From: Botrytis cinerea B05.10
Taxonomy: Eukaryota; Ascomycota; Leotiomycetes; Helotiales; Sclerotiniaceae
DNA length: 64,000 bases
Reading direction: 5' to 3'
NCBI RefSeq assembly: GCF_000143535.2
Contig: NC_037325.1
Span: 1,178,001-1,242,000, forward strand
Shown here: in pieces, positions 11,366 to 23,206 of the stretch
How the letters are laid out: each line of letters begins with the position of its first letter
How positions within the stretch are numbered: position 1 is the stretch's first letter
Translations under genes and position numbers: made by a program
Notes under the pieces: model-generated
Database searches by the model: none
Seen by the model: only the letters and a program-made list of their open reading frames with translations
Told to the model about the DNA's origin: nothing

Positions 11366-12990
11366 ATGAGTACTAATAACCAAGCACATCCTCAAGTCCA
11401 TGTATTTAATACTCTTCCCTTAAATCAATTTGAGAGAACGCGTGATGCCGGCAATGCTGCAATTTCTAGACCTCAGGTATATTGTTCCTCATCCACCACC
11501 AATTTGTCTATTCTAGACTGACAATTGAACAGGAAATCGCACATTTTTCTTATGATGACAATCACGAGTTTCATTTAGACGATTCTTCGATTCGCTGGTA
11601 TTATCCGCCCGATATAGGGACGGATCTGAATCGCGGATTTGAAACATTCCGTAAACATGACGATTCAAAGGATGAGCATCTGGAATCGTTATTGAGGGCG
11701 TTGATGGAGAAAGAGAAAACGACAAATCTCAAGACTGAGGCGGATATTATTACTTGGAGGGGGATGATGACCAAAGTTCGTCTATATTTAGGAAAAATAA
11801 GCAAGGAAAACGCTAATGAAAATGGGTATAGATTATTGCGAGTTTGTTTGACTCTAGAGATGGGTTCCAAATGAATGCCACGTGTTTTGAGGTGAGTTGA
11901 GTGATGGGTATGGGGTTTCAGATTTTCGGGACTAATCGAGATGAAGGGGACAATGTATGCTTGATGATGAATTACTGTGTGGGCAGCAAGCTAACTTGCA
12001 TAGCTTTGTCGAGGAAGACCACCAATATAAAGTCGTGACCAGAGCTAGACAAGATGCACGACAGCGTCCTCAGCCAGGAAGACCTTCAGGAGATGCGATG
12101 AGTTTCTGGGGTAAGTCTGAGGTATCTTAGACGGGTATTCGTAACCTTCGCTGACTGTGTATAGGATATAAGTTCGAAACTTTATGTCTCATGCCTACTC
12201 CATGGCCGGAAACGTCTCGAGATTATATCGAAAATCGAGATACTGAGATTGTGAACAACCATGCCCAATATTGCTCCATTGTAAAAACAAAAATTGGAGG
12301 TAATGCTCTGGTTATTGGTGGAGAAGTTGACGGAAGTATGTTTACATCTTATGGTTTGATGATTCGTATCTAACAAGGGTCTAGTATACAAGGGATCAAA
12401 GTCTGAGGATGGAAAGTCTACGGAGTGGCTCGAGTTGAAAACAAGCGTGACTCCTAGACATCGAGGGGATGAGCAGAATTTTGAGAAAAAGCTTCTAAAA
12501 TTCTGGCTCCAATCGTTTTTGCTTGGAGTTCCTCACATCATAGTCGGAAAACGAAGTCCTGATGGGATTCTTCAAAGCGTCGAAAGAATCAATACGGCCC
12601 AAATACCTGGAATGGTAAAGAGAGGGGGAAATAACTCATGGGATGGAGATATGTGTATCAACTTCGCAAATCAGATTCTTCAATGTAAGTCCGAAGCACT
12701 GTTCATTCTTGTCGTGGCTAATAAAGACAGTCCTGAAAGCAACTATTATCGGTGATGGTGTGTGGAAGATTCGAAGAAGAGAAAAATCCATGGCCATCGA
12801 GGTATTCAAGGTAGAAGAAAAGGGACATGGCGGCATACTATCTGATGAATTTGTCGAATGGCGAGGTAAACTTGGTCAACAAACGAGTCTCAATTCTCAT
12901 GTCGAGAACAGCACAGTGCAGATGAACGGTCTGAACGTCACTGCGGGAGATGCACCTCAAACCGCCCTGGCTGATACACCTCTGAGTTGA
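11366..12990 (+). CDS. RAI1: RAI1/DXO-family decapping nuclease
   Basis: Nuclear decapping enzyme that removes faulty or unmethylated caps and, in yeast, pairs with the Rat1 5'-3' exonuclease in RNA quality control and termination. Eight exons: 11366-11476, 11533-11775, 11832-11891, 11947-11954, 12004-12110, 12165-12335, 12385-12684 and 12731-12990, giving 419 aa. Catalytic motifs of the DXO family are present: GYKFE (177-181), EVD (230-232), ELK (250-252), then FWLQSFLLGVPHIIVGKR. Exon 4 is only 8 nt. It is needed to keep the frame and to supply the expected Gly-Thr-Ile before FVEEDH. The start at MSTNNQ fits family N termini; the frame stays open 56 codons upstream. The 30-residue tail after EFVEWR is low complexity. 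Length is normal. Confidence 0.9.
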
Positions 12991-13707
12991 TGGGCTGGTG
13001 GGTTGATGCAGCAGTGAATAATCACGCAGCAGCAAGCAATAGCTCCGACGTCGGATACGCCCAAATGCATCAAAAGCTCGGACACGGCACGCTCAACAGA
13101 ATGGAAGAAAACGAAGATCAGAAGAGAAAGGTAAAGATAATCTTTTGCTTCGGGCCCTGAGACACGGCTTGCATTGTTCTGACATGTTCTGACACCATCG
13201 TGCGCCGCCCTCGATGTGCAAAAGTAGTTCTGTTGGGATTGATTGCATGATGTTCATCCCCGGACTTCCCCTCACAAAACACAAACCTAGGGAATCCGGT
13301 GAAGAATGTATAGATATAATTAGATTTTGATTGGATGGTTTAGTATGAAAAAGAAAAAGAAAAAGAAAAAGAAGATTCTCATGTCGTTCCTTCCTCAACC
13401 TTCCGATATGGCTCCCGCTGCGGTTTTGGGTTGATGAGCGAGAAGAGAAAGTGACATAAAATTCGACTTTTCTCTCCCGTATATACACGATTGACCCACT
13501 CAATCTGAGTCTTATTGCCCAAATCCTCAATCTCCTCTGATACATACTTTTTTGTGCCAATTCCGTTGAATGTTCGACTTTTTCCCTATACTTAACAAAA
13601 TTCGTCCATTTCTCATCCTATCAAGAATATCCTCAAGAAAACTGCAGCCCATTCTCGCTCTGTCGATTTGGAACCTGGAACCCAATTTACCTAGGTAAAC
13701 GGACGAA
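12991..13707. other. Intergenic between RAI1 and malic enzyme
   Basis: About 720 bp with no supported gene. An AAAAAG microsatellite occupies 13347-13373. The minus-strand open frame at 13093-13560 runs through that repeat and looks spurious. The last 150 bp hold the malic enzyme promoter and leader. Confidence 0.6.
13347..13373. repeat. (AAAAAG)n microsatellite
   Basis: About four and a half copies of a 6-nt purine unit in the spacer upstream of the malic enzyme gene. Confidence 0.85.
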
Positions 13708-16252
13708 ATGTACCGAGGCTTGAGACTTTCCAGGGTTCAAAATCTGAGCCACAGCCATACCCGTGGAACAAGGCTATGCTCCTTCCCCGTGAATCGATAC
13801 CAATCGACTGCTTCGGGAGCTGCTACAAAACCAGAGGGTGAAGACGTGGGAGATTTCGAAGCGATTACGAATCATTCCTTGAACGCGAAGATACCTAGAT
13901 CCTATAAATCAACTCTTGATTCTACATCTACGAATACTGCGCCTTTACACAAGACATATTCTTCGGACAAAACTGCCAACATGGCTAAATTCGATCATCC
14001 GTGAGTCACGAGTTTCTTTCTCTTTTTGTTTTCTGGGGGACTGGATGGGAAGGTTGGACTTGAGATGTTTTGATGATTATAGATAGAGATGGGTTGAGGA
14101 CGAAGGAAATATACTAATGCCGAAATCCGTATAGTATACTTCCCGATACCTCACATTCGATAGAATTGAGAAGAAAGAATAAAACATTAGGTCTCGTCCC
14201 TCCTAATGTAGAAAGTCACAAGCTTCAGACGACAAGATGTAAGTAATCTTGAGGATCGATTCGGGTTCATTCTCCATTCTGGAGGATGGCTTATTTATGT
14301 GGAGAGGGGATGCTGATTTGATATCAGGTCTTCAACAATTAAACGCGAAGAAGACACCTATTGAAAAGTACATGTATCTCAGTAACTTGAGAAATAACAA
14401 TGTGCATTTGTTTTATCGATTGGTGCAAGAGCATTTGACGGTATGTTTTTATTTTGATCTTTTAGGGGTGATTAAATGGGAATCGAAGGGATGAGGGGAT
14501 GACTTACGAGTGAAATGATTGAAATTGGTGTTGACGATTGTGTGTAGGATATCACGCCTTTGATATATACACCAACGGTAGGAGAAGCATGTTTGAGATG
14601 GTCAGAGATTTATCAACAACCTGAAGGTATTCCATATTCTGCCCAAACTCCAATGTCAAAAACTGACAAAATTAGGGTTATATCTCTCCTACCATGATCG
14701 AGGAAATCTGGAAGAAGTCCTCGGTAATTGGCGTCAATCTGATGTTGAGATGACGGTTGTCACTGACGGTTCTCGCATTCTTGGTTTGGGTGATTTGGGT
14801 GTTAATGGTATGGGTATTCCAGTTGGTAAATTGTCATTATATACTGGGTGTGCCGGTATTCATCCTTCCAAGACCTTACCAATTACCCTGGATCTTGGTA
14901 CCAACAATGAAAAGTTTCTTAAAGATCCATTATATATGGGAAATCGTATGAAGAGGGTTTCCACTAAAGAGGAAGCTGAGTTTATGGAGGAGTTAATGGT
15001 GGCTTTGAATAAGATGTGGCCTGGGTATGCTTCAGATGTTCTCTTGGTGGGAAGAAATTGACTAATTCATGAGTAGGATCATCGTTCAATATGAGGATTT
15101 CAAAAATCCTTTCCCGTCTCTCGCAAAATACCAAAACAAGTATCCTTGTTTCAATGATGATATCCAGGGAACTGGCGCGGTTATCTTGGCAGGTATCATC
15201 AATGCTTTACGTCGAACAGGTGTTCCTGTCAAAGACCAGAGAGCTGTTTTTATGGGTGCGGGTAGTGCTGGTGTAGGTGTTGCTCAACAAATTGTGGAAT
15301 TCTTCCGAAAAGAGGGATTGACGGAAGATGAAGCACGCCGTTGCTTCTGGTTTGTTGACACTAAGGTATACACTCTGCCATTCTTGCTTGGAATCATAAG
15401 CTAATTTCTCTAGGGTCTAATCACAAACGATAGAGGTGATAAGTTGGCTGAACACAAAGTCTACTTTTCCCGTGATGACAATGATGGAAAACAATACAAA
15501 ACTCTCCCAGAAGTAGTTGAATATGTTAAGCCTACAATCCTGATGGGATTATCCACGATCCGAGGAATTTTCGATGAGTCAATTGTCAAGAGAATGGCCC
15601 AATTGAATAAGAGTCCGATCATCTTTCCACTATCTAATCCTTCTAGTCAAGCTGAATGCACATTCGAGGAAGCTATGAAATGGACCGATTGCAGAGCCTT
15701 GTTTGCTAGTGGAAGTCCTTTCCCAGATTATGTTCAAGATGGCAAAACATACTCTGCTGGACAAGGAAAGTAAGTATTCACGTGCACCGCATTATTGTAT
15801 TTGAAATCTAATGATATTCTAGCAATATGTATGTATTCCCTGGTATTGGACTTGGATCAATCCTTTGTAAAGCCTCATGCATCAATCAAGAAATGGTACG
15901 TTCAGTCTACTTGTTTCCTTATTAATTACAAGATAGCTAACCAATGATTCCACAGATCTACGCTTCAGCTGAAGCTCTCAGCACCTCCCTTACCCCTTCC
16001 GAAATTTCCGCTGGTCGTCTCTATCCCGAACTCAACCGTATTCGCGAAGTAAGCGTCATTGTCGCTCGCCAAGTAATCCGCGCAGCTCAACAATTCAACT
16101 TCGATCGCGAACCTGCTATCCGTGGTATGAATGATGAGCAACTCGATGCGTGGATTATAGGAAGAATGTATGATCCAACATTAGCCATCCAAACCTCGGG
16201 CTTGAAATCGACTGTAGGACAGAAGAATTCGACGCCTAGATCATTGCTTTAG
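13708..16252 (+). CDS. NAD-type malic enzyme, mitochondrial
   Basis: Oxidatively decarboxylates malate to pyruvate with NAD(P) reduction; probably in the mitochondrial matrix. Nine exons: 13708-14000, 14135-14238, 14328-14440, 14548-14626, 14676-15024, 15077-15365, 15414-15769, 15823-15895 and 15956-16252, giving 650 aa. The first ~36 residues are rich in Arg/Ser with no acid residue ([12 protein letters not shown]), like a mitochondrial presequence. Signature parts are [23 protein letters not shown] (226-238), the metal ligands Glu319/Asp320 and Asp341 in YEDF and FNDDIQGT, the dinucleotide motif GAGSAGVG (373-380), and [12 protein letters not shown]. Length is slightly above the usual ~600 because of the presequence and linker. 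Cofactor preference cannot be told from motifs alone; NAD is the common fungal mitochondrial form. Confidence 0.93.
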
Positions 16253-17175
16253 TTTACTCCATGATAGAGAGGATATTAAAGAGATCAATGAGGGCTCTGT
16301 CGTAACTAATTTTGTAGCGGCGGTTATGGGCCAGGCGGCTTGGTCTTGGTGGGGTTGGTGCAGATGGATTCCTAGGTGGGGGATGCTGGAACAGGGAATC
16401 TTTAGGGGTGTGGAGAGGGGTGAGGGAAGAGATGTGGAAAGGGTTGATAGGAGGGAGATGAGGGTGTCGATGCGGAGGCGGTTATAGATAGATTGATTGA
16501 TTGATTGCATATTGGCAGGGCGTAGCTAAGCGATGGTTTTGCTTTTCTTTCGTTTTCTTTGGCTATAATGGATCACTGGATCTCCCGTTTTAGAAGGGTG
16601 ATGGTATATCAATAATGGATGAATAGCCTTGATGGTAGGAAAGGGAAGAGTAAGAAACTCTACTTAATGGGTTGATGAGAAGATAAAATCAGTAGATTGA
16701 GAGAAAAGGTTTACCTCAAGTGTCATAGGACAAAAATGAAATTGATTCACTTTGATTCTTAATTCTGCGAACAAATTGATAAAAGGTTCGTACGCAAACA
16801 CTCAAATACCACTTGTCCATAATCTGTTTGGAAGCTCCCAATTATCGCAAGGAGGCAATGTCACGTGGATGGGGCAACTTCGGGATAAATTGTTTTGTTG
16901 CATATCTGAAAAATTGTTCACTTTTGCAATTTACATGTCGCATTTTAGGGACAGAATTGTTAAAAATTCCATCGACTGGGAATAAGAGCACTTTCTTGGG
17001 TATTATTTCCGGCCGTGTCGGACAAGCTCTTGGAAAAAATTGGTCTGTTCTGCCATCTCCCACCGCTTTTGGGTGCCCAAACGAGAACCTCAAAAAATCA
17101 CAAGTTGGATTCTTCTCATCCACGCTTCTTTGATACTGCAGATTTTACTGGCTTGTAGAGCCCATAGCCGTCAAG
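16253..17175. other. Intergenic between malic enzyme and DRG1
   Basis: About 920 bp with no supported gene. Short overlapping open frames at 16813-17133 (plus) and 16842-17123 (minus) are low-information and mutually antisense. The right part must contain the DRG1 promoter. Confidence 0.6.
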
Positions 17176-18658
17176 ATGGTGAATATTACGGAAAAGATCA
17201 AGGAGTGAGTTTTCCGAGGTTGGGAATGTGGTTGTGGGGTGAGATGACAAACGGAAGATGAATACTAATGCTGTGGAAGGATTGAGGATGAGATGAGGAG
17301 GACGCAGAGTAAGTTGGATAAACCTGGGGGTTTGGCGGTGCATGTGTGATGATTTGAGAGGTGGGGAGTATCTTGTGAATGCGTACTAATTGTGAGAATA
17401 GAAAATAAGGCCACCGGTATGTACTATTGGGAAGAACGAACCTGCAACACGTGATCATAACTGATCTGATATGTTTTAGAATATCATCTTGGACTTCTCA
17501 AAGGGTTTGTTCTCTTTCCTTGCAACTTTTCTTGACAGGCGATTCTTCTTGCTCACCGCATGATATAGAAAACTCGCTCGTTACCGCGCCCAGCTTCTTG
17601 AGCCCGGTCCAGGAGCTGGAGGAGCAGGTGGTACAGGTTTCGACGTATCCAAATCTGGAGATGCGCGAATTGCCCTAGTGGGTTTCCCATCTGTTGGAAA
17701 ATCTACCTTTCTGTCCAAGATTACCAAGACGAAATCTGTGGTGGCGGCCTATTCGTTTACGACGCTTACAGCTATTCCTGGTGTGTTGGAGTATGGAGGA
17801 GCGGAGATTCAGATTTTGGATTTGCCGGGTATTATTGAGGGGGCTGCAGAGGGGAAGGGTAGAGGAAGACAGGTTATTAGTGCGGCGAAGACGAGTGATT
17901 TGATTTTGATGGTTTTGGATGCTACGAAGAAGGCGGAGCAGAGAGCGTTGTTGGAAGCGGAATTGGAGGCTGTTGGGATTAGGTTGAATCGGGAACCACC
18001 GTATGTTTATTCTCCATCCGTCGTTCATACCAAGAAAGCTAGCGCGACAAAGTCATATGCTAATATATCCAGAAACATCTATCTCAAACCTAAAGCCGCC
18101 GGCGGCATGAAAATCACGTTCCAAACACCACCCAAATATATCGATCAAAAGATGATCTACAATATTCTCCGAGATTACAAAATTCTCAACTGTGAAGTTC
18201 TCATCCGAGACGAATACTGCACCGTCGACGACTTCATCGACGTTATCATGAAAGATCATCGCAAATACATCAAATGTCTGTACGTCTACAACAAAATCGA
18301 CAGCGTCTCCCTCGATTTCCTCGACAAACTTGCTCGGGAACCTCACACCGTCGTCATGTCCTGCGAAATGGATTTGGGCATTCGCGATGTTGTTGATCGC
18401 TGTTGGGAAGAATTGAAACTCATTCGTATCTACACAAAGAGGAAGGGAGTGGATCCGGATTTCTCAGAAGCGTTGATTGTGAGGAGCGGGTCGAGGATCG
18501 AGGATGTCTGTGATCAGATTCATAGGACGCTAAAGGATACTTTCAAATATGCGTTGGTTTGGGGGGCGAGCGCGAGACATGTGCCTCAGAGAGTGGGATT
18601 GGGTCATTTTGTGGCGGATGAGGATGTTATTAGTATCGTTAGTGCTTTTAAGGCTTAA
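17176..18658 (+). CDS. RBG1: DRG1/Rbg1 developmentally regulated GTP-binding protein
   Basis: Obg-superfamily GTPase that associates with ribosomes; yeast Rbg1 works with Tma46 in translation. Six exons: 17176-17204, 17280-17308, 17402-17416, 17480-17504, 17569-18000 and 18073-18658, giving 371 aa, the family's length. Start [15 protein letters not shown] is the DRG N terminus. Motifs: GFPSVGKST (G1, 71-79), an FTTLT effector segment, [16 protein letters not shown] (G3), YNKID (G4), and a C-terminal TGS-like domain ([19 protein letters not shown]). Exons 1-4 are only 29, 29, 15 and 25 nt and together encode the first ~32 residues. Intron 5 (72 nt) is a multiple of three without an in-frame stop, so retention would insert 24 residues after the Glu-Pro-Pro. 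Homologues lack such an insert, and donor GTATGT and branch GCTAATA support splicing. Confidence 0.92.
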
Positions 18659-19104
18659 GTTGTGCTGTGAGTGGAATGAATATAGAAAGAAGTTGATGAA
18701 TCATGGTGTTTGAAATTCCCTTCTGGTGAACTATATATCGTATTGATGAGGTGTTGGAAGTTGAACAAATGCTAAGGATGAGACTTGTACGATTTATATC
18801 TTGAACATTAAAGATTGATCACTAGCTGAGTAGAGGTATGTATACATGTCTCCTCGCTTTTGTCCTCACATTGCCATATCTTTGGTAAATCGATCGATAT
18901 CTATGTTATCTTACCTGGTATTATCAATACTGTTACGATTCATAACTCTCTCATTATCCTATCACGTCCTCGTCCTCATCCTCGTCGCCGTCAATATTCC
19001 ATCAATATCCCATCACCACATCATAGCACAGTACAGTACAGCATACCCACGCCGCAACGACTTCCCTTCCTCCTCAAAATTCCAGTCAATTCAAGCCAGA
19101 TCGG

Positions 19105-19133
19105 TGAATGAATGAATGAATGAATGAATGAAT
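19105..19133. repeat. (TGAA)n microsatellite
   Basis: Seven copies of a 4-nt unit. Confidence 0.9.
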
Positions 19134-19236
19134 AGATTTTGTATCATGTTGGGACATGCGAATATATATGCTGAGTTGTTAATCTCGATCGGATCTTGGG
19201 GTTTGGATTTAGGGGTATGGGTATGGTTGTGTTTGT

Positions 19237-19270
19237 GGGATGGGATGGGATGAGATGAGATGAGATGAGA
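19237..19270. repeat. (GGATG/AGATG)n microsatellite
   Basis: A pentamer tract that starts as GGGATG-type units and drifts to AGATG units. Confidence 0.85.
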
Positions 19271-19435
19271 GTGTGATTTTAGCAAAGAGCTGGAGATCTG
19301 TTCTGAGGTTTGTTTTTGGATCTGTTTTTTTTTTTAGAGAGAGGGCTATGCTAGCTTGGAATCTGGGTTATGGGATATGGGATATGAGGGGGAGAGAAGG
19401 GGGGGAGGAGGTCATGTTAGAGTTATTGTTGTGGG

Positions 19436-19466
<31 letters not shown>
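19436..19466. repeat. (ATG)n microsatellite
   Basis: About ten trinucleotide units. Confidence 0.9.
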
Positions 19467-19520
19467 ATGATGATATTACTCTCCAGTGATATATAGTATA
19501 TAAGTAGGAGGAGATCAAAT

Positions 19521-19543
19521 ATCAAGTATCAAGTATCAAGTAT
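19521..19543. repeat. (ATCAAGT)n repeat
   Basis: About three copies of a 7-nt unit. Confidence 0.8.
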
Positions 19544-19579
19544 GAGAACTCAGAAATCAGGATTATTACAGAAAGAAAG

Positions 19580-19638
19580 GAAAGCAAAGCAAAGCAAAGC
19601 AAAGCAAGGAAGAAGAAGAAGAAGAAGAAGAAGAAGAA
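19580..19638. repeat. (AAAGC)n then (GAA)n compound microsatellite
   Basis: A pentamer tract (to about 19607) joined directly to a GAA tract; purine-rich on the plus strand throughout except for the C of the pentamer. Confidence 0.9.
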
Positions 19639-20912
19639 AAAATTATCTTAGCAAAGCAAAAGTGTGAACTTATTAGAATCTAATCACATACTTGAAATTA
19701 CATCTCGCCTTCTCTTATCTTGTTTTCTGTTTTATTCATACACATCTTCAACGTCCAACTTCCAAATCCCAAATCCCGAAAGAGACAGCATATGATGTGC
19801 ATATTACAAATTACCTACCGGCCATCTGTGCAAATAAACATTCTGAGTGATCCCCCAAAACTGATCAGGCATATATATATAAGAAGACTGATCGTTAGCG
19901 TCTTGAAATCTTGAATCACAAAAGTAACTCCAAATTCAAATCCAAATCCAAATCCCCAAATTACATTTACAGATCTCCGCTTCACCTCAGCAAATCCTTT
20001 GCCTGTCAATTATCCCAAAATCCCACCGAACTTACAATGCCATGCATGGCGGGTATATGAAATATCAATACGGATACAACGAACGAGAAGCAGCATGAGT
20101 ATAAGTACAGTTCCAAAGTAACTCAGAATTCAGAATTCATAACTCAGAACTCAGAACACAGAACAACCAAAGAGATAATGCCATCGCATCTTCGCACCTC
20201 CGTAGGTATACATCCACATCCACATACACACCCACAACCAACCATTCGATTTTTCAGATTTGCATCCCGGGTGGGAGAATGATTAACGAAGGGATTAGTT
20301 AGCTAAATTTCTTGGTATCTAAAAGAGGAAGGGGAAGAGGATATTATGGAGAAAGAAACTTAATATCGATAGGAGTATAAGAAGAGAAGAGAAGAGAGTG
20401 GAAAGTGTATGTGTGTGATGTCCCGAGTAGTAGATTACGTTTGTGTTGTATAGATGGAGAGGCGAGATGGGATTTTCTGAAGTATAGAAGATACAACCAT
20501 CATGCGGTGAGGAGACGACATGTGAATATAAGTATCGTGCAATATAATCGCTGTCTTGTTGTTGTTGTTGTTGCTGCTTGCTCCCCATCTATGGCGATAT
20601 TTAAAAGAACAACACATCCCCAATATATCCACGTATAACATGAAATGTAATTTTAACTATACTTTTATTCAATTGCCCTATTTTAACGAATTCTTTTATA
20701 ACTACCCTGCCTGCAAAAAAGAACCCCTGCAAGTATGATACAAAAGCTATGCGGCATTCGTTGCACACATAAAGAGACAGTAATATTCATTGATCAACGC
20801 CAATTCTCATCCCCACCGTAAGAAATAAGAAAACAGAGAAAAAGGAAAAGAGGAACTCGACACCGAGATCCAATCATGACAATGAGCCAAGTGAAAATTC
20901 TACTTTTCGACT

Positions 20913-22649
20913 TTACTCGCTGTCAGAACTGCCTCCGGCGGATTTCTTTGATTCCCTCTTGGCCTTCTTCTCCTTCTTCTTGCGCTTTCTCTCAGCCTTC
21001 TCCTCAGCTGTCTCTCCATCATGTCTCTTTCTCTTCTTATCGCTCTTCTCTTCATCATCCTCGGCAGCGTTTCCATCGACTGGTGCAAGTGCTGGAGCAA
21101 CAGCAGAGGCAACTACTTCAGGTTTTGGGTGGATAGCGATAGCTCCATCCTCAGGAGGAGCGTTGAAATCCTTGTATTCATTGTTCCACTTGGCTGGAGT
21201 GGCTTCATTTGGTCTTCCGTATTTGTCGAGCTTGCCCTCAGTCTTCATCTTCTTCTTCTCGATTGCAACTGGACCCATTCCCCATCTACGTGGGTAGAGA
21301 TCACGTTCCATAATACAACGCTTGACCTTGGCAACAACACCGTGATCGCAAGATGAGAGTTCAACGGTGGACATTTGTGCAATACCGAGAGCAATGGCTT
21401 CTCCCTTGGTGGTCATAAGGACGACCTCCTCGTGAACCTCAATATCGGCCTCTGTAATATTGATTAGCGTATATTCTCCTCATTTTAAATCTCGAAAAAT
21501 GGGAGTGTATCGCATTGCTCATTCTCAAAAGTGGTTTGTTCCTCATCAACGACCCGAAGGCTATATGAGTGGTGCATGAAACTCGTGTCTAATCATTGCG
21601 GATTGGGGGAAAGAATTTTTTTTGACAAACATACCGTATCTCAACAATCCAGGAATCATCAACTTGGCACCGTAACAGACAGCATTGACTGCGCTATCCT
21701 TGACAACAATTCTCTTGTAGGTAGTGAGGAGGGTCTCCAATGGTTGAATAACCTTTCTCAAGTATGCCTCGTCGCGTGCATTGTCTTGCATCCATTGAGC
21801 ATCCAAAACATCATGGAGAGTGACCATATCCTTGGTCTCATCCATAGCACCACTTCGTACTCTCCTCAACTCTTGCATGTGTGCACCAACACCCAACAAC
21901 AATCCAAGATGGACACAGAGGGTACGGATATATGTACCAGCTTCGCAGCTAACCCAGAAAACACCCAAATGTCTGTCATTATCAAATTCATAAAGTTTGC
22001 TCTCGTGGATTGTTCGGATACGAAGTTGACGCTTGACGGCAGAAATGAGAGGAGGACGCTGGAAGAGAGCACCAGTCAAGGTCTCCAAGGCGCGCGCAAA
22101 TTGAGCTTCTCCACCTGGAAGTTTGTCGTGTAATCTGATAACACAGACGTACTCCTTTCCTGCACCTTGTTGCGATTTTACGAGTCTTGTTGCGCGATCA
22201 ATACAGACAATCAAACATCCGGTAACCTTTGGATCGAGGGTACCACTGTGACCAGTCTTCTCAACTCTAAAGTTTGTAAAAGTTAGCTTTCGTCGCAACT
22301 TGACTGCGCATCGTTGAGTGTGTACCTTAACATGCGCTTAACCCAAGCTACAACTTCGTGACTGGAGGGGTTCGAGGGTTTATCGAGGTTAATGACACCA
22401 GAGCTGATGTAGGACTTGAGGTCTCTCTTCAATGGTGTGCAGCCATTGGGAATTGGGGTGAAGTGTCCAGTGCGGACAAGTACTAAACAATGTCAGCAGT
22501 GTTCCAATTGCTCAAGTATCTTCAAACATACAGTTGTTATAGTTCTTCAACAATAATGGCCAGCTACTGGTGTCAACGGCTGGAGTTAAAGCTTCAGGCT
22601 TGATTGTGTAATCAACCTCTTGCTCTTTCTTTGTCGATACAAGCGCCAT
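20913..22649 (-). CDS. CBF5: CBF5/dyskerin, H/ACA pseudouridine synthase
   Basis: Catalytic subunit of H/ACA snoRNPs, converting uridine to pseudouridine in rRNA in the nucleolus. Four exons on the minus strand, 22649-22532, 22482-22326, 22266-21635 and 21451-20913, give 481 aa, the usual fungal length. The TruB-type catalytic motif [11 protein letters not shown] is intact with Asp103, split just upstream by intron 2. A PUA domain follows ([16 protein letters not shown] to [13 protein letters not shown]). The tail has the typical Lys/Glu-rich stretch ([20 protein letters not shown]) ending in SDSE, a nucleolar/nuclear signal. Intron 3, between the catalytic and PUA parts, is 183 nt, about three times the others here. 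Convergent with DRG1; 558 bp from the next gene upstream. Confidence 0.95.
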
Positions 22650-23206
22650 CTTGGATAAAGGTAATTGACGAATCTACAATATCCGATGTTTTGTGGTCGC
22701 TGTCGAGATGGTTGGATATTTTTCACTTTTCCTCGAAGATTTCAAGCTCTAGAAAATTTACCGACGAGAAATTTTGGTGGAGGGAGCTAGTTCGGACAAG
22801 GTAAAGCTCCCGGAATCACGTGACAAGACATTGGCAAATGAAATTTCAAGAACTGGAGACTTTTATTGACCAATTATAACCAGTTTGTTTTTGTTTTGCT
22901 TTGAGCATGAGGGTTGTCCACACAGTATTCTTAATTATCACCAGACGATATCATGAAAGGAATGAGAAAAAGCATTTACTAATCAGATGAAAATTGATAT
23001 TGTATCTTTCCTGATCTCATCCAACCTCTCTTTGTGTGACATTCTGTTAATGCCAAAAAGGTACCAAGGTATCATCAATCTCATCCTATCAAATCCTTAC
23101 AACGCCTACCATAGATGCAAAGTTTAGCTTCCAAACTCCTCCCTTTCAAGTACCCTCACATGAACCGCCTTGCTACTGAAACGCCCAAAATGTGCTATTA
23201 ATACAT
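22650..23206. other. Intergenic: CBF5 promoter, SAC3 3' region
   Basis: About 560 bp between the CBF5 start and the SAC3 stop, both on the minus strand. No supported gene. The part near 22650-22850 must contain the CBF5 promoter. Confidence 0.55.

Larger units (their letters stand above)
18659..20912. other. Intergenic, microsatellite-rich, between convergent genes
   Basis: About 2.25 kb between the 3' ends of DRG1 and CBF5. No open frame gives a recognisable protein. It contains a chain of simple repeats (TGAA, GGATG/AGATG, ATG, ATCAAGT, AAAGC, GAA, and TTG near 20555-20577). The convergent neighbours mean it should hold only 3' ends, so its length is unusual for this gene-dense part. Confidence 0.6.

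Noticed and set aside
13093..13560. 155-codon minus-strand frame
   Set aside because: Runs through the AAAAAG microsatellite (giving a Leu-Phe repeat) and resembles no protein.
18001..18072. The 24-codon segment as normal DRG1 coding sequence
   Set aside because: Good donor, branch site and acceptor surround it and DRG proteins lack an insert here; kept only as possible retention.
21531..22133. 200-codon plus-strand frame
   Set aside because: Antisense to the CBF5 catalytic exon.
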